DNA of 64,000 nucleotides from assembly GCA_016872555.1 (NCBI GenBank), contig VGZO01000010.1, positions 1 to 64,000 of the forward strand, read 5' to 3'. The first letter of the stretch is position 1; every line of letters starts with the position of its first letter. Source of the DNA: Planctomycetota bacterium (GTDB lineage Bacteria > Planctomycetota > Planctomycetia > Pirellulales > UBA1268). This document shows, piece by piece, positions 35,821 through 46,686 of the stretch. The notes below the pieces were generated by a model. The model saw nothing but the letters and a program-made list of their open reading frames with translations, did not search any database and had not been told where the DNA came from. The translations under genes were made by a program, and so were the position numbers.

Positions 35821-37593
35821 TCAGCGCTTGATCAGGTCGCGGACCGTCATCCCCGACGGGATCATCGGCAGAACGTGCTCCTGGTAGGGCACCTGGACGT
35901 CGAGGAGCGCCGGTCCCGGGGCGTCGATCAATCGCCGCAAGGCACCGTCGAGATCGGCCTTCGCGGCGATCGACTCCGACTGCCAGCCGAAACCGCGGGC
36001 GATGGCCACGAAGTCGGGATAGCGCGACTCCGGCGAGATACCGTCCCCCTGGCCGGCCGCCTCCGGATGGTCGACCGGGCCGAGGTAGGTATGGGCCCGG
36101 TTGCCCTTGAAAAACCGATCCTCCCACTGGACCACCATCCCGAGGTGCTGGTTGTTGAGCAGCAGCACCTTGACGGGGATGTTCTCGCACACGCAGGTCG
36201 CCAGTTCCTGGATGTTCATCAGGATGCTGCCGTCGCCGTCGATGTCGACGACCAGCGCCCCGGGGCGGGCCACCTTGGCCCCCATCGCCGCGGGCAGACC
36301 GAATCCCATCGTCCCCAGGCCGCTCGACGAGAGCCAGGTCCGGGGCTCGCGGAACGTGAAAAACTGGGCCGCCCACATCTGGTGCTGGCCGACGCCGACG
36401 GCGACGACCGTCTCCCGGTCGGCCGTCAGCCGCGACAGCGCGGCGATCGCCTCCTGGCCGAGGATTCCGGGATAGGAGGTGTCGAAGGCGAACGGATCAA
36501 CGCGCTTCCACTCGGCGATCCGTTCGTACCACGGCTCGAGGCCCGCTGCCGGCGGCTCGACGATCTTGTTGAGGGCGTGGAGGGCGTCCTCGACGTCGGC
36601 CACGATCGGCACGTGGACGAGCTTGTTCTTGTTGATCTCCGACGGGTCGATGTCGATGTGGACGATGAACCCGTGCTGGGCGAACTCGGCGACCTTGCCG
36701 GTGACGCGGTCGTCGAAGCGGACGCCGATGGCGATCAGCAGGTCGGCCTCGTCGACGGCGTAGTTGGCATACACGCTGCCGTGCATCCCCAGCATGTCGA
36801 GCGACAGCGGATGGTCGCCGGGAAACGCCCCCAGGCCCATCAGCGTCATCGTCACCGGAATCCCCGTCTTGCGCACCAGTTCGCGCAGCTCGTCGGAGGC
36901 GTTCCCCGTGATCACGCCGCCACCGGCGTAGATCACCGGCCGCTTCGCGCGCTTGACCGCGGCGGCGACCTGGGCGATCTGTTCCGGGTGGGGAGGGCGC
37001 GGTGACGGCCGGTAGCCCGGCAGGTTCAGCGGCGCGTCGTAATCGGGCACGATCTGCGCGACCTGGATGTTCTTCGGCAGGTCGACCAGCACCGGGCCCG
37101 GACGACCCGTCGTGGCGACGTGGAACGCCTCGCGCATCACCCGGGCAATGTCGGCCGGATCGGTGACGAGGTAGTGGTGCTTGGTGATCCCGCGGCAGAC
37201 CTCGACGATCGGCGTTTCCTGGAAGGCATCGGTGCCGATGACGCTGGTGCCGACCTGGCCGGTGAGGGCGACCAGCGGCACGCTGTCCATCCGGGCATCG
37301 GCGATCGCGGTGACGAGGTTGAGGGCGCCGGGGCCGCTGGTGGCCATGCACACCCCCGGCTTGCCCGTGGTCCGCGCGTAGCCCTGGGCGGCGAACGCCC
37401 CCCCCTGCTCGTGGCGAGGGAGAATCGTGCGCAGCCGGTCGGCCGCCCGCGTCAGCGCCTGGTGCAACGGCATGCTCGCGCCGCCGGGGTAGGCGAACAC
37501 GACCTCGACGCCGTGGCGGATCAACGACTCGACCACCACATCGGCGCCGGTGACGAAGGCCTCGGACGATCGGGGGCGGGAAGCCGTGGACAT
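35821..37593 (-). CDS. ilvB: Acetolactate synthase, large (catalytic) subunit
   Basis: 590 residues. ThDP enzyme of branched-chain amino acid synthesis (condenses two pyruvates, or pyruvate with 2-oxobutyrate). Visible: [20 protein letters not shown], the catalytic Glu in [52 protein letters not shown], and the ThDP motif from [15 protein letters not shown] to [15 protein letters not shown]. Length and motifs match the anabolic, FAD-containing type. Start ATG at 37593 agrees with the domain start. No regulatory subunit gene (ilvN) follows; the gene stands alone, convergent with the PilM cluster and divergent from mfd. Confidence 0.94.
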   Translation of the reverse strand: MSTASRPRSSEAFVTGADVVVESLIRHGVEVVFAYPGGASMPLHQALTRAADRLRTILPRHEQGGAFAAQGYARTTGKPGVCMATSGPGALNLVTAIADARMDSVPLVALTGQVGTSVIGTDAFQETPIVEVCRGITKHHYLVTDPADIARVMREAFHVATTGRPGPVLVDLPKNIQVAQIVPDYDAPLNLPGYRPSPRPPHPEQIAQVAAAVKRAKRPVIYAGGGVITGNASDELRELVRKTGIPVTMTLMGLGAFPGDHPLSLDMLGMHGSVYANYAVDEADLLIAIGVRFDDRVTGKVAEFAQHGFIVHIDIDPSEINKNKLVHVPIVADVEDALHALNKIVEPPAAGLEPWYERIAEWKRVDPFAFDTSYPGILGQEAIAALSRLTADRETVVAVGVGQHQMWAAQFFTFREPRTWLSSSGLGTMGFGLPAAMGAKVARPGALVVDIDGDGSILMNIQELATCVCENIPVKVLLLNNQHLGMVVQWEDRFFKGNRAHTYLGPVDHPEAAGQGDGISPESRYPDFVAIARGFGWQSESIAAKADLDGALRRLIDAPGPALLDVQVPYQEHVLPMIPSGMTVRDLIKR

Positions 37594-37782
37594 GGCAGCA
37601 GATTCCGGTGGGAAACGGGGCGGGTGCGACCGACCCTTCAAAAATACACGATAACCACCCCCTCGCATCCGCTTTGCGGCCGCTGGCGGTTCCGCACCGG
37701 GCGTGTGGCGACCGCGGGGCGCCGACACCGCTGCCCGGCACCGGACCGGCGGCGCAACCGGTGCCGCTGCTACACTTTCGGC

Positions 37783-40700
37783 GTGCCCGCGCGGAAAGCC
37801 CCATCGTCAGCCGGTCGATTGCCCGGTCTGGCTGCCACGCTCGCTTCGCACAGCGGGTTCGCCGACGTGATCGCCAGCCTCCGCGAGGGGCACGGAGGAA
37901 CCGTCGGCGGAACCTGGGGGTCGGCCTCCGCGCTGACCGCGGCAGCCCTGGCGGAGGCCCTCGCCGCCACGCCGGGGGCCGAGCCGGGTGTGCTCGTCGT
38001 CGTCACCCCCCATGCCGCCGACGCCGAAGCGCTCGTCGACGACTTGGCGCTGTTCACCGCCGCGGGCACCGCCTCGCTTCCGGCACTCGACGATCCGACC
38101 GGTGATGCTGGTGCCGATCCGGCGGCGGCGGCCCGGGTGGCGGTGGTCAGGCGGCTGGCCGGCCCGGCGGCGTCCAGGCCCCGGATCCTCGTCGTGCCCG
38201 TCCAGGCGCTGCTGACCCCGCTCCCCGATCCGCGCGCGATCGCGGCGAGCACCCGGAGCCTGGAGCCGGGGGGGCGGCTCGACCCGGCCGAGCTCGCCGA
38301 CTGGCTCGTCGCCCGTGGCTGGGAAGCCGCCGATGCCGTCGATTCGCCGGGCTCGTTCGCACGCCGCGGTGGAATCGTGGACCTGTTCGCCCCCGACTGG
38401 GAGCGACCGGTGCGCGTCGAGTTGTTCGGCGACGAGATCGAGTCGCTGCGGACGTTCGACACCGTCTCGCAGCGGAGCGTCGCGGCGCTCGAGCGGATCG
38501 ATCTGACGGCGCTCGCCGCCGGGGACGGCGGCGAGGCGGTGCGCCGCGCCGAATTAGCCGACATCGTCCCGGCGGCATCGTGGTGGGTGATCGTCGAGCC
38601 GGCCGACGTGACCGCCGAGGCGCGGCGGGCGGCGGAGCGATCGCCCGGCGTGCTGGCGGGCCCCGAGGAGGTGTTCCGGCGGATCTACCGGTTTCCCTCG
38701 GTGACGTTCGCCGCGATCGCACCGGCGAGCATGGAGGCGACCGCGACGCTCGCCGTCGAGAGCGTCGAGCGGTTCACCGGCGTCCTCGACCGGGTGCGCG
38801 ACGAGTTGGAGACGGTCGGCCGCGACCAGGAGGTGTGGATCGTGGTCCCGGCGGCCGCGGAGGAGGAGCGGCTGCGCGAGCTGTTCGCGGCCACCGCCCC
38901 GGCCAGGGAAGGGCGTCTGCACTTCGCCCGCGGCCGGCTCCAGGCCGGCTTCCGCCTCGTGCCCGAGAAGCTGGTGCTGATCTCGGCGGCGGAGCTGTTT
39001 CGCCGCGAGGACGTCGCCGCGCGCCCGGTGCGCCAGCGATTGTCACGCGCGATCGACACCTTCCTCGACCTCCACGACGGCGATTTCATCGTCCACGTCG
39101 CCCACGGGATCGGCCGCTACCGCGGCCTCAAGCTGCTCGAGCAGCACGGCCGCACCGAGGAATTCCTCGACCTCGAGTTCGCCGAGGGCACGCGGATCTA
39201 CGTGCCGGCGTCGTGCATCGAGCTGGTGCAGAAGTACGTCGGCGGCACGCGCCTGGCGCCGAAGCTGTCGCGCGTCGGCACGGCGGCCTGGGAGCGGCAG
39301 AAGCAGGCCGTGCGCGACGCCGTCGCCGACATGGCCGCCGACATGATCCAGCTCCAGGCGCGGCGGGCCAGCCGGCCGGGGATCGCCTTCCCCCCCGAGA
39401 CCCCCTGGCAGCGCGCGTTCGTGGAGTCGTTTCCCTTCGACCCGACCCCCGACCAGACCACCGCGGCCGCGGCGATCGCCGCCGACATGGAGGCGACGCG
39501 GCCGATGGACCGCCTCCTCTGCGGCGACGTCGGCTTCGGCAAGACCGAGCTGGCGATGCGCGCCGCCTTCAAGGCGGTCGAGGCCGGCTACCAGGTCGCC
39601 GTGCTGGTTCCGACCACCGTCCTCGCCGAGCAGCACCGGCGCAGTTTCGTCGCCCGGTTCTCCGAATACCCGTTCACGATCCGCAGCCTGTCGCGATTCG
39701 CCACGCCGGCGGAGGAGCGCGAGATCCTCGAGGGGCTCGCCCGGGGTGGCGTCGACATCGTCGTCGGCACCCATCGTCTCGCCCAGGCCGACATCGCGTT
39801 CCACAACCTCGGGCTGCTGGTGGTCGACGAGGAGCAGCGTTTCGGGGTCGACGTCAAGGAGCGGCTCAAGGCGCTGCGTGCGAGCATCGACGTGCTGACG
39901 ATGACCGCCACACCGATCCCGCGGACGCTCCATATGTCGATGCTGGGGATCCGCGACATCTCCAGCCTGGCGACGCCCCCGGCCAACCGGATCGCGGTCG
40001 AGACCCGCGTCAGCCGCTGGGACGAGGCCCTGATCCGCCACGCGATCCAGCGCGAACTGACGCGCGGGGGCCAGGTGTATTTCGTCCACAACCGGATCCA
40101 CGACATTGACTCGGTCGCCCACCGGCTGGCGCGGATCGTGCCCGACGTCCGGATCGGAATCGGCCATGGGAGGCTTTCGGAAACCGAGCTCGAGGAGGTG
40201 ATGGTCGAGTTCGTCGCCGGGCGCACCGAGATCCTCCTGGCGACGACGATCATCGAAAGCGGGCTCGACATCCCGGCCGCCAACACGATGTTCATCGACG
40301 AGGCCGATGGCTACGGGCTCGCCGATCTCCACCAGCTCCGCGGCCGGGTCGGCCGGTCGCACCACCGCGCCTACTGCTACCTGCTCGTCGACGAGACGGC
40401 CCGGCTGACCTCGGCCGCGACGCGGCGCCTGCGGGCGATCCAGGAGTTTTCCAGCATGGGCGCCGGCTTCTCGCTGGCAATGCGCGACCTCGAGATCCGC
40501 GGTGCCGGAAACCTCCTCGGCACCCAGCAGAGCGGCCACATCGCCACGGTCGGCTACGAGCTCTACTGCCGGCTCCTCGAGCAGGCCGTGCGCCGCCTCA
40601 AGGGGATGCCGACGGCGGAGCCCCCGGCGGTGGCCGTCGACCTGCCGGGGAGCGCGTGGCTGGCGCGCGAGTACATCCCCGACTATCGCTCCAAGCTCGA

Positions 40701-41163
40701 CGTCTACCGCAGGCTGTCGCGGGCCACCGGCGCGGGAGAGGTCGACGACCTGGGCGCCGAGCTGGCCGACCGGTTCGGCCCCCTCCCGGAGCCGGCGCTG
40801 CGCCTGCTCGACTTCGCCCGGCTGCGGATCGCGGCCGCTGCCCAGGGGATCGACGGGGTCGGCATCGAGGCGGGAATGGTGGTTCTCCGGCACCACGACC
40901 GCCGCGCCTTGGAGCGGCTCCGCGCGACCGGCCGGGGGGCTGCCAAGCGCCTCCGTCTGGTGGACGAGCGAACTGCCTATCTTCCCCTCGATCCGGAGCT
41001 GATGCAGTCGCCCGATCTGCTCCTGGCGGCGATCCGTGCGGCCTTGCGGACCGATCCTCCCGCTTCCTATAGTCCGCCCCCTTCCGGTGAACCGGCTCCG
41101 CGCCAGCCCCGCGCGGCGCCGTTGTCAGGGCGGATGCGTCCACGCAAGGATCCGGCTCCATGA
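37783..41163 (+). CDS. mfd: Transcription-repair coupling factor Mfd
   Basis: About 1,126 residues, close to the usual ~1,150. Mfd displaces RNA polymerase stalled at lesions and recruits UvrA. Domains in order: UvrB-like N-terminus ([19 protein letters not shown] near residue 190), the RNA-polymerase-interacting domain ([20 protein letters not shown], near 430), the RecG-like helicase with Walker [19 protein letters not shown] box [10 protein letters not shown], motif [17 protein letters not shown], motif VI region [20 protein letters not shown], and the TRCF C-terminal domain. The GTG start at 37783 is only 6 nt after a TACACT hexamer, so the mRNA may be leaderless. Stop overlaps the next start (ATGA). 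Confidence 0.95.
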   Translation: MPARKAPSSAGRLPGLAATLASHSGFADVIASLREGHGGTVGGTWGSASALTAAALAEALAATPGAEPGVLVVVTPHAADAEALVDDLALFTAAGTASLPALDDPTGDAGADPAAAARVAVVRRLAGPAASRPRILVVPVQALLTPLPDPRAIAASTRSLEPGGRLDPAELADWLVARGWEAADAVDSPGSFARRGGIVDLFAPDWERPVRVELFGDEIESLRTFDTVSQRSVAALERIDLTALAAGDGGEAVRRAELADIVPAASWWVIVEPADVTAEARRAAERSPGVLAGPEEVFRRIYRFPSVTFAAIAPASMEATATLAVESVERFTGVLDRVRDELETVGRDQEVWIVVPAAAEEERLRELFAATAPAREGRLHFARGRLQAGFRLVPEKLVLISAAELFRREDVAARPVRQRLSRAIDTFLDLHDGDFIVHVAHGIGRYRGLKLLEQHGRTEEFLDLEFAEGTRIYVPASCIELVQKYVGGTRLAPKLSRVGTAAWERQKQAVRDAVADMAADMIQLQARRASRPGIAFPPETPWQRAFVESFPFDPTPDQTTAAAAIAADMEATRPMDRLLCGDVGFGKTELAMRAAFKAVEAGYQVAVLVPTTVLAEQHRRSFVARFSEYPFTIRSLSRFATPAEEREILEGLARGGVDIVVGTHRLAQADIAFHNLGLLVVDEEQRFGVDVKERLKALRASIDVLTMTATPIPRTLHMSMLGIRDISSLATPPANRIAVETRVSRWDEALIRHAIQRELTRGGQVYFVHNRIHDIDSVAHRLARIVPDVRIGIGHGRLSETELEEVMVEFVAGRTEILLATTIIESGLDIPAANTMFIDEADGYGLADLHQLRGRVGRSHHRAYCYLLVDETARLTSAATRRLRAIQEFSSMGAGFSLAMRDLEIRGAGNLLGTQQSGHIATVGYELYCRLLEQAVRRLKGMPTAEPPAVAVDLPGSAWLAREYIPDYRSKLDVYRRLSRATGAGEVDDLGAELADRFGPLPEPALRLLDFARLRIAAAAQGIDGVGIEAGMVVLRHHDRRALERLRATGRGAAKRLRLVDERTAYLPLDPELMQSPDLLLAAIRAALRTDPPASYSPPPSGEPAPRQPRAAPLSGRMRPRKDPAP

Positions 41164-42521
41164 ACCTCCCCGGCCAGCCAGCCCGGCGCACGCTCTCGCT
41201 CGCCCTGATGGCACTGGCCTCGACCGCGTCCCCCGTCGCGATCGTTTCCGGGGCGCTGGGGCAACCGGTGGCCGTGCCGGGGCGGATCGAACCGGGTGCC
41301 ACGCCAGCCGACCGTCCCGTGCCTCTCGTGCCGACTGTCCCTGCCGCAGTCTCGCGCCCCGAAAGCTGGCCGGGAGCGCCGGCCGGCGACCGGCACGTCC
41401 TGTCGAGCATCCGCGAGCGCCCCGGCAGCCCGTTGGTCGCCGCTGCCTCCACCGCCACGGGGCAGGCCGATCCCAGCGCCGACGAGGGGGTCATCCCGGC
41501 CGGATACCGCTCGAGCGCCGCGATGGTCGAGGAATCGATCGACGTCGCCCAGGTCGTCGCCCGCGTCGGGACGGAGGTCGTGCTCGAAGCCGATCTGCTG
41601 ACCCCCAGCGCGATGGCGTGGCTGGAGAAAGTCTCGCCCGGCCTCAAGCCGGAGCAGATCCGCCAACTCAAGCTCCAGATCTGCCGCCAGGTGCTCCCCC
41701 AGCACGTCGAGTCGTTGCTGATCTACGTCGATGCCCTCCGCACGATCCCCGAGGACCGCCTCCCGGAGATCGAGGCGAAGGTCAATGAAGCGTTCGACGA
41801 GCAGCAGCTGCCGAAGCTGGTCCGCGACGCCGGCGTGGCGACCGTTCAGGAATACGAGCAGCAGCTGCGCCGCCGCAGCCTGTCGCTCGACCGGATCCGC
41901 AAGACGTTCTTCGAACGCGCCTTGGCACAGCAGTGGATGCAGCAGCGCGTCCAGGCCGACGAGGACGTGCCCCATGCCGAGATGATCGCCTGGTACCACG
42001 ATCATCTCGCCGAGTACGACTTTCCCGCCCGCGCCCGCTACGAGCAGTGCACTGTCCGCGTCGGCCGCGGGCGCTCGCGCGAGGAGGCCTGGAACCGGCT
42101 GGCAAAGATGGGCAACGACATCCTCGAGGGGCGTTCGTTCGCCGAGGTCGCCCGGGCCGGCTCGGAGGGGCCGCTGGCCCGCGACGGGGGGCGGAGCGAC
42201 TGGACGACGCGCGGCAGCCTCGTGTCGAAGGCTCTCGACGAGGCGATCTTCACCCTCCCCGTCGGGCAACTGAGCACGATCATCGAGGATGACTCGGGCC
42301 TGCACATCGTGCGCGTCGTCGAGCGCGCCGAGGCGGGCCGGACGCCGTTCATCGACGCCCAGGTCGAGATCCGGGATCGCCTGATCTCCGAGCGCCGCGG
42401 CCGGGAAGTGGCCGACTACCTGGCGAAGGTCCGCGAGCGGACGCCGGTGTGGACGATCTTCGATACGGACGAGGGGGGCGAAGGCTCCGCCGCCCGGTCG
42501 CCGACGGCGTTGCAACGCTGA
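41160..42521 (+). CDS. Exported parvulin-type peptidyl-prolyl isomerase (SurA/PpiC-like)
   Basis: 453 residues with an N-terminal signal-peptide-like segment (RTLSLALMALASTASPVAIV). After a Pro-rich linker, a SurA-like N-domain begins with VAQVVARVGTEVVLEADLLT, then a helical chaperone part, then a PpiC-type rotamase domain: ARYEQCTVRVGRGRSREEAW, EGRSFAEVARAGSEGPLARD, GSLVSKALDEAIFTLPVGQL and STIIEDDSGLHIVRVVERAE. Such proteins fold outer-membrane or periplasmic clients. The start overlaps the mfd stop (ATGA), an unusual coupling of a repair and an envelope gene. Confidence 0.87.
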   Translation: MNLPGQPARRTLSLALMALASTASPVAIVSGALGQPVAVPGRIEPGATPADRPVPLVPTVPAAVSRPESWPGAPAGDRHVLSSIRERPGSPLVAAASTATGQADPSADEGVIPAGYRSSAAMVEESIDVAQVVARVGTEVVLEADLLTPSAMAWLEKVSPGLKPEQIRQLKLQICRQVLPQHVESLLIYVDALRTIPEDRLPEIEAKVNEAFDEQQLPKLVRDAGVATVQEYEQQLRRRSLSLDRIRKTFFERALAQQWMQQRVQADEDVPHAEMIAWYHDHLAEYDFPARARYEQCTVRVGRGRSREEAWNRLAKMGNDILEGRSFAEVARAGSEGPLARDGGRSDWTTRGSLVSKALDEAIFTLPVGQLSTIIEDDSGLHIVRVVERAEAGRTPFIDAQVEIRDRLISERRGREVADYLAKVRERTPVWTIFDTDEGGEGSAARSPTALQR

Positions 42522-42576
42522 CCGACAGAGCGCCGCGGGCACCGGCAGCGCAGACCGGGCTGCCGGCCGTCGTCGA

Positions 42577-42605
42577 TTGCCCATGCCCCGGGCGCGGGCT
42601 AGACT
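42577..42605 (+). promoter_or_regulatory. Sigma70-like promoter for citrate synthase
   Basis: TTGCCC (42577-42582) and TAGACT (42600-42605) are spaced by exactly 17 nt. A start near 42612 gives a leader of about 55 nt to the ATG at 42667, with GGGAG 9 nt before it. Confidence 0.6.
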
Positions 42606-42666
42606 CCGCCAGGCTGCTGCGGGGCCGTCGGCCGTCACCGTGGGGCCCCTCGGGAGTTTCCCCACG

Positions 42667-44016
42667 ATGACCGTGTCCACGCCCAAATCCGCGCCCGGGC
42701 CCTCGACTCCCTGGCCGGGCACCCGGTCCGCGGGGGTGGCCCGTCTCGAGATGGGCGGCCGGGCGCTCGACCTTCCCGTCGTCGTCGGAACCGAGGGGGA
42801 GCAGGCGCTCGACATCGCCAAGCTCCGCGCCCAGACCGGGGCGATCACCCTCGACGAGGGCTACGTCAACACCGGCTCGACGGTCAGTGCGATCACGTTC
42901 CTCGACGGCGAGCGGGGGATCCTCCGCTACCGCGGGTACCCGATCGAGGCCCTCGCCGAGAAGTGCGACTTCGTCGAGGTCAGCTACCTGCTGATCTACG
43001 GCAAGCTGCCCACGGCGGACGAGCTCGAGCAGTTCCGCCGGTCGCTGTCGCACCACACGATGATCCACGAGGACATGCGGAGCTTCTACGGGGGCTTTCC
43101 CCGGGATGCCCACCCGATGGCCACGCTCGGCAGCGTCGTCGGAGCGCTGTCGACCTTCTACCAGGACTCGCTCGACGTCCATGACCCGCGGCAGGTCGAG
43201 ATCAGCGTCCACCGGCTGCTCGCCAAGCTGCCGACGATCGCGGCCTACGCCCACAAGAAATCGATCGGCCAGCCCCTCATCTACCCGCGCAACGATCTCA
43301 GCTACTGCGAGAACTTCCTCCAGATGATGTTCGCGGTGCCGTGCGAGGAGTACCACGTCGACCCCGACTTCGCCGACGCCCTCGACACGCTCCTGATCGT
43401 GCACGCCGACCACGAGCAAAACTGCTCGACGTCGACGGTCCGGATGGTCGGGTCGAGCGACGCCAACCTGTTCGCGAGCATCTCGGCGGGGATCTGTGCG
43501 CTGTGGGGGCCGCTCCACGGCGGTGCCAACCAGGCGTGCGTCGAGATGCTCGAACGGATCGTGGCCGAGGGAGGCGACGTGAAGAAATGCGTCGATCTCG
43601 CCAAGAAGAAGGACTCCGGCTTCCGCCTCATGGGGTTCGGCCACCGCGTCTACAAGAACTACGATCCGCGTGCCCGCCTCATCAAGTCGATCTGCGACCG
43701 GTTGCTCGCCAAGATCGCCCGCCACGACCCGATCTTCGACATCGCCCAGCAGCTCGAGGAAGTGGCTCTCGCCGACGACTATTTCATCGAGCGGAAGCTC
43801 TATCCCAACGTCGACTTCTACTCCGGCGTGATCTACCGGGCGATGGGCATCCCCGTGCAGATGTTCACGGTGCTGTTCGCGATGGGGCGGCTGCCGGGGT
43901 GGATCGCCCACTGGATGGAGATGCATCGCTCGCCGACGAAGAAGATCTGCCGGCCGCGACAGGTGTACACCGGCGAGACGCTCCGCGATTTCGTGCCGAT
44001 CGGCCAGCGGACCTGA
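42667..44016 (+). CDS. gltA: Citrate synthase
   Basis: 449 residues. Condenses oxaloacetate and acetyl-CoA, first step of the TCA cycle. Motifs: GYVNTGSTVSAITFLDGERG, RYRGYPIEALAEKCDF, the catalytic His segment WGPLHGGANQACVEML, GFGHRVYKNYDPRA, and the catalytic Asp segment NVDFYSGVIYRAMGIP; the end RPRQVYTGETLRDFVPI is typical. Its length and N-terminal extension resemble the hexameric, type II citrate synthases of Gram-negative bacteria. It has its own promoter and is convergent with tadA, 10 nt away. Confidence 0.96.
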   Translation: MTVSTPKSAPGPSTPWPGTRSAGVARLEMGGRALDLPVVVGTEGEQALDIAKLRAQTGAITLDEGYVNTGSTVSAITFLDGERGILRYRGYPIEALAEKCDFVEVSYLLIYGKLPTADELEQFRRSLSHHTMIHEDMRSFYGGFPRDAHPMATLGSVVGALSTFYQDSLDVHDPRQVEISVHRLLAKLPTIAAYAHKKSIGQPLIYPRNDLSYCENFLQMMFAVPCEEYHVDPDFADALDTLLIVHADHEQNCSTSTVRMVGSSDANLFASISAGICALWGPLHGGANQACVEMLERIVAEGGDVKKCVDLAKKKDSGFRLMGFGHRVYKNYDPRARLIKSICDRLLAKIARHDPIFDIAQQLEEVALADDYFIERKLYPNVDFYSGVIYRAMGIPVQMFTVLFAMGRLPGWIAHWMEMHRSPTKKICRPRQVYTGETLRDFVPIGQRT

Positions 44017-44026
44017 CCGGCTCCGC

Positions 44027-44503
44027 TCAGCCGCGTGGGCCACGCTTGCCGCGGAAGAACGCCGACAGGATCGCGCTGCAGGCGTCGGCCATCACCAGGC
44101 CGGTGTGGGTGACCCGGTGGTTGAGCCGGGGATCCTCGAACAGCCGGTACAGCGAGGCGACGGCCCCGGCCTTGGGGTCGGCCGCGCCCCAGACGACCTC
44201 GGGCACCCGCGCCTGGAGGATGGCGCCAGCGCACATCGGGCACGGTTCGAGTGTCACGTACAGCGTGCAGCCCTCGAGCCGCCACGTGCCCAGCGCCGCG
44301 GCGGCCTGCGTCAGCGCGATCATCTCCGCGTGGGCCGTCGGGTCGGCGAGCTGCTCGCGCTGGTTGTGCGCGCTTGCGATCACGCGCCCGCCGGCCACGA
44401 CCACGGCGCCGACCGGAACTTCGTCCTCGTCGGCGGCACGGCGGGCCTCGTCGAGCGCCAGCGCCATGAAGCGGTCGTGGGGGGACTGCCCGGGCAGGAT
44501 CAT
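44027..44503 (-). CDS. tadA: tRNA-specific adenosine deaminase
   Basis: 158 residues. Converts A34 to inosine in the tRNA-Arg anticodon. The zinc deaminase motifs are intact: [15 protein letters not shown] (HAE, proton shuttle Glu) and [17 protein letters not shown] (PCxxC zinc ligands); the end [10 protein letters not shown] matches the family C-terminus (FFrxkR). Start ATG at 44503; a GTG 18 nt further upstream would add six residues. Adjacent genes are unrelated in function. Confidence 0.94.
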   Translation of the reverse strand: MILPGQSPHDRFMALALDEARRAADEDEVPVGAVVVAGGRVIASAHNQREQLADPTAHAEMIALTQAAAALGTWRLEGCTLYVTLEPCPMCAGAILQARVPEVVWGAADPKAGAVASLYRLFEDPRLNHRVTHTGLVMADACSAILSAFFRGKRGPRG

Positions 44504-44706
44504 CTCGGGATCGGCATCCACGGTCGGGCATCCCCAGGGGAGCGGACGGACCGGCACGCGACGAAGGCCCAGGCATCGCGCGGCAGCGCCCGTCCGCCGG
44601 CCGCAGGGGGATGGTACACCCCGGGCCGGCGATCGGATATCCTCCGCGGAGTGTCCGGGAGTGCGGGTGTCCGCCGTGCCCGCGATGCCTTTCCACGGGG
44701 GCTTGC

Positions 44707-45441
44707 ATGCGCTCGATCGACATGTCGCTGTTGGCGTTCCGCTGGCTGCACATCCTCGCGGCGATCGTCGCGATGGGGGGCTTGGCGTTCGCCCACGTTG
44801 CCCTCCTCCCGGCACTGGAAGCCGAGGACGACGGGACCCGGGCGCGGATCCACGAGGCGGTCCGGCGGCGCTGGCTGCCGTGGGTGATCGGTGCGATCGC
44901 GGCCCTCCTGGTGAGCGGCCTGGTCAACTACCTCGTGTTCACAGGGGACGCGATCGAATGGGAACAGGGCGCCTGGCTCAAGCGGACGCGCTACCACGCC
45001 CTGTTCGGCGTGAAGTTCCTGCTCGCGATGGGCGTGTTCTTCCTCGCCAGCGGCCTGGTGGGGCGCGGTGCGGGAACGCAGTGGATCCGCGACGCGCGGC
45101 GGAAATGGTCGACGGTCGCCCTGATCGTGGGCCTCGGCGTCGTTCTCCTCTCCGGGTGGATGCGCCAGCTCCACACCGGCCCGCCGCGGCAGGCGGTCTC
45201 GACGTCTGACGAGGGCGGCATGGAAGGGGGCGGTGGCGGCTTCAGCGACGGCGGGGGCGAGGGGGCCCGGTTCCGCGGCGGCCCGCCAGGGGGCATCGGT
45301 GAAGGGCCGGGCGGCTCGTTCCGCCGGTCCGAGGAGGGCCGTTCGCCGCCGGGCGATACCCCGGCGGAGGAAGCCGCCCCTGCCACGGCGCCGGACGCTT
45401 CGACCAGTGAGAGCCCGCCGGCAAGCGCACCCGCTCCCTGA
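44707..45441 (+). CDS. Four-helix integral membrane protein, CopD-like, with Gly/Pro-rich tail
   Basis: 244 residues from the ATG at 44707. Four hydrophobic helices: [60 protein letters not shown] and [20 protein letters not shown]. The WLHILAA start with a His in helix 1 and the conserved Lys in helix 3 resemble CopD/HemJ-like membrane families, but identity is not certain. The last ~75 residues are Gly/Ser/Pro-rich and probably disordered. It precedes the small coiled-coil gene by 42 nt. Confidence 0.72.
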   Translation: MRSIDMSLLAFRWLHILAAIVAMGGLAFAHVALLPALEAEDDGTRARIHEAVRRRWLPWVIGAIAALLVSGLVNYLVFTGDAIEWEQGAWLKRTRYHALFGVKFLLAMGVFFLASGLVGRGAGTQWIRDARRKWSTVALIVGLGVVLLSGWMRQLHTGPPRQAVSTSDEGGMEGGGGGFSDGGGEGARFRGGPPGGIGEGPGGSFRRSEEGRSPPGDTPAEEAAPATAPDASTSESPPASAPAP

Positions 45442-45483
45442 GGAGCACCGCGGCGGCGGCCCGACGAGACTCCGAGGTGCCAC

Positions 45484-45654
45484 ATGGACAAGAAAGACAA
45501 GAAGCGCCAGGAAGTGCTCCAGCACAAGGTGGCCAAGCTGCAGCAGCTGCTGGCGGCCGCGAAGAAGCAGCCTGACGACCCGGCCGAGGTGCCGAAGCTC
45601 GAGGCCGAATTGGCCGCCGCCCATGCAGAGCTCGCCCGCCTCAAGCAGGGCTGA
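45484..45654 (+). CDS. Small coiled-coil protein, 56 residues
   Basis: MDKKDKKRQEVLQHKVAKLQ opens a short charged helix with Leu at heptad-like spacing (KLQQLLAAAKKQ ... KLEAELAAAHAELARLKQG). It looks like a two-stranded coiled coil. The codon use and GC third positions match the neighbours and it sits neatly between the membrane protein (42 nt) and the kinase gene. Function unknown; the family may be planctomycete-specific. Confidence 0.65.
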   Translation: MDKKDKKRQEVLQHKVAKLQQLLAAAKKQPDDPAEVPKLEAELAAAHAELARLKQG

Positions 45655-45731
45655 CGGCCCGCGGCGGTGGGATGCCGTCGCGGTGGCCGACCGGTGCCGT
45701 CCTTCCCCCGATCCCCTTGCTCGCGAGCATC

Positions 45732-46676
45732 ATGGACCTTCGTCGCCTGTTCGCGTGGTTCGGTGGACGCGGCTCGGCGGCGCCGGCCAAACCGGCCGCA
45801 TCCGGCGGGGCGGCAGCCGATCGCCGACGACGCGGCAAGGTCGACGTCTGGCGGCGCTACGAGGCGCTGCACCACAGCATCTCGGGAACGATGTCCAGTT
45901 TCTACAAGGTGCGCGACCGGGAGACCCGCGAGATCCTCGGCCTCAAGATCCTCGATCCGAAGAAGGTGGGGCCGATCGAGGGGCGCTACAAGGGCCTGGG
46001 AAAACCTTCCGAGGGGGAGATCGGCTCCCGGATCACCGGCCACCACATCGTCCGCACGATCGACTGGGGAACGACCAAGGACGGCAGCGCCTTCGTGGTC
46101 GAGGAGTTCCTCGACGGGCAACTGCTCCACGGCCTGCTCTCGACCAAGCGTCTGCTGCCCCCGGCACGCCGCGTGGACCTCGTCCGCCAGGCGGCGACCG
46201 CGGTGGCCACCGTGCACAAGGCCGGCTTCGTGCACCGCGACATCTGCCCGCGCAACTTCATCCTCGGCACCGACGGCCGCCTCGTGCTGTTCGACTTCGG
46301 CCTGACGGTGCCCGACAAGCCGGTGTTCCTTCAGCCCGGGAATCGGATCGGGACGCCCAACTACATGGCTCCGGAGGTGGTCCGCCGGCGTCAGGCCGAT
46401 CGCCGGTTGGACGTGTTTTCGTTCGGCGTCACCGCCTACGAGATCTGCACGCTCGAGTTGCCTTGGCCACGGGGCACCTCCGGTCGGGCGGCCCTCCAGC
46501 ACGACACCACGCCGCAGGACATCCGCGAGCACTGGCCCGACATCCCACCGGCGCTCGGCAAGGCGATCATGGCGTGCGTCGAACCGGATCTGGCGAAGCG
46601 CACCGCCACGATCGACGATTTCCTGGCGCGCATCGCCACCATCGATGCCTCGGCCCTGGACGCAGGCGAGGGGTGA
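45732..46676 (+). CDS. Serine/threonine protein kinase with divergent ATP loop
   Basis: 314 residues from the ATG at 45732 (a longer form from 45672 is possible). A basic N-terminus precedes a kinase domain with Lys in GLKILDPKK, HRDICPRNFIL (catalytic Asp and the Asn seven residues later), LFDFGLTVPD (DFG) and TPNYMAPEVVRRRQAD (APE). The N-lobe loop reads SISGTMSSFYKV, not GxGxxG, so nucleotide binding may differ. C-lobe: VFSFGVTAYEICTLELPWPR. No transmembrane segment. Target unknown. A strong hairpin follows the stop, so it likely ends the small operon starting at 44707. Confidence 0.86.
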   Translation: MDLRRLFAWFGGRGSAAPAKPAASGGAAADRRRRGKVDVWRRYEALHHSISGTMSSFYKVRDRETREILGLKILDPKKVGPIEGRYKGLGKPSEGEIGSRITGHHIVRTIDWGTTKDGSAFVVEEFLDGQLLHGLLSTKRLLPPARRVDLVRQAATAVATVHKAGFVHRDICPRNFILGTDGRLVLFDFGLTVPDKPVFLQPGNRIGTPNYMAPEVVRRRQADRRLDVFSFGVTAYEICTLELPWPRGTSGRAALQHDTTPQDIREHWPDIPPALGKAIMACVEPDLAKRTATIDDFLARIATIDASALDAGEG

Positions 46677-46686
46677 GCATCCGCCC

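Noticed and set aside
44504-44706. Promoters in the gap between tadA and the membrane protein gene
   Set aside because: TACCAT and TATCCT-like hexamers occur, but without -35 partners; the 10-bp palindrome CTCCGCGGAG there has no second copy.
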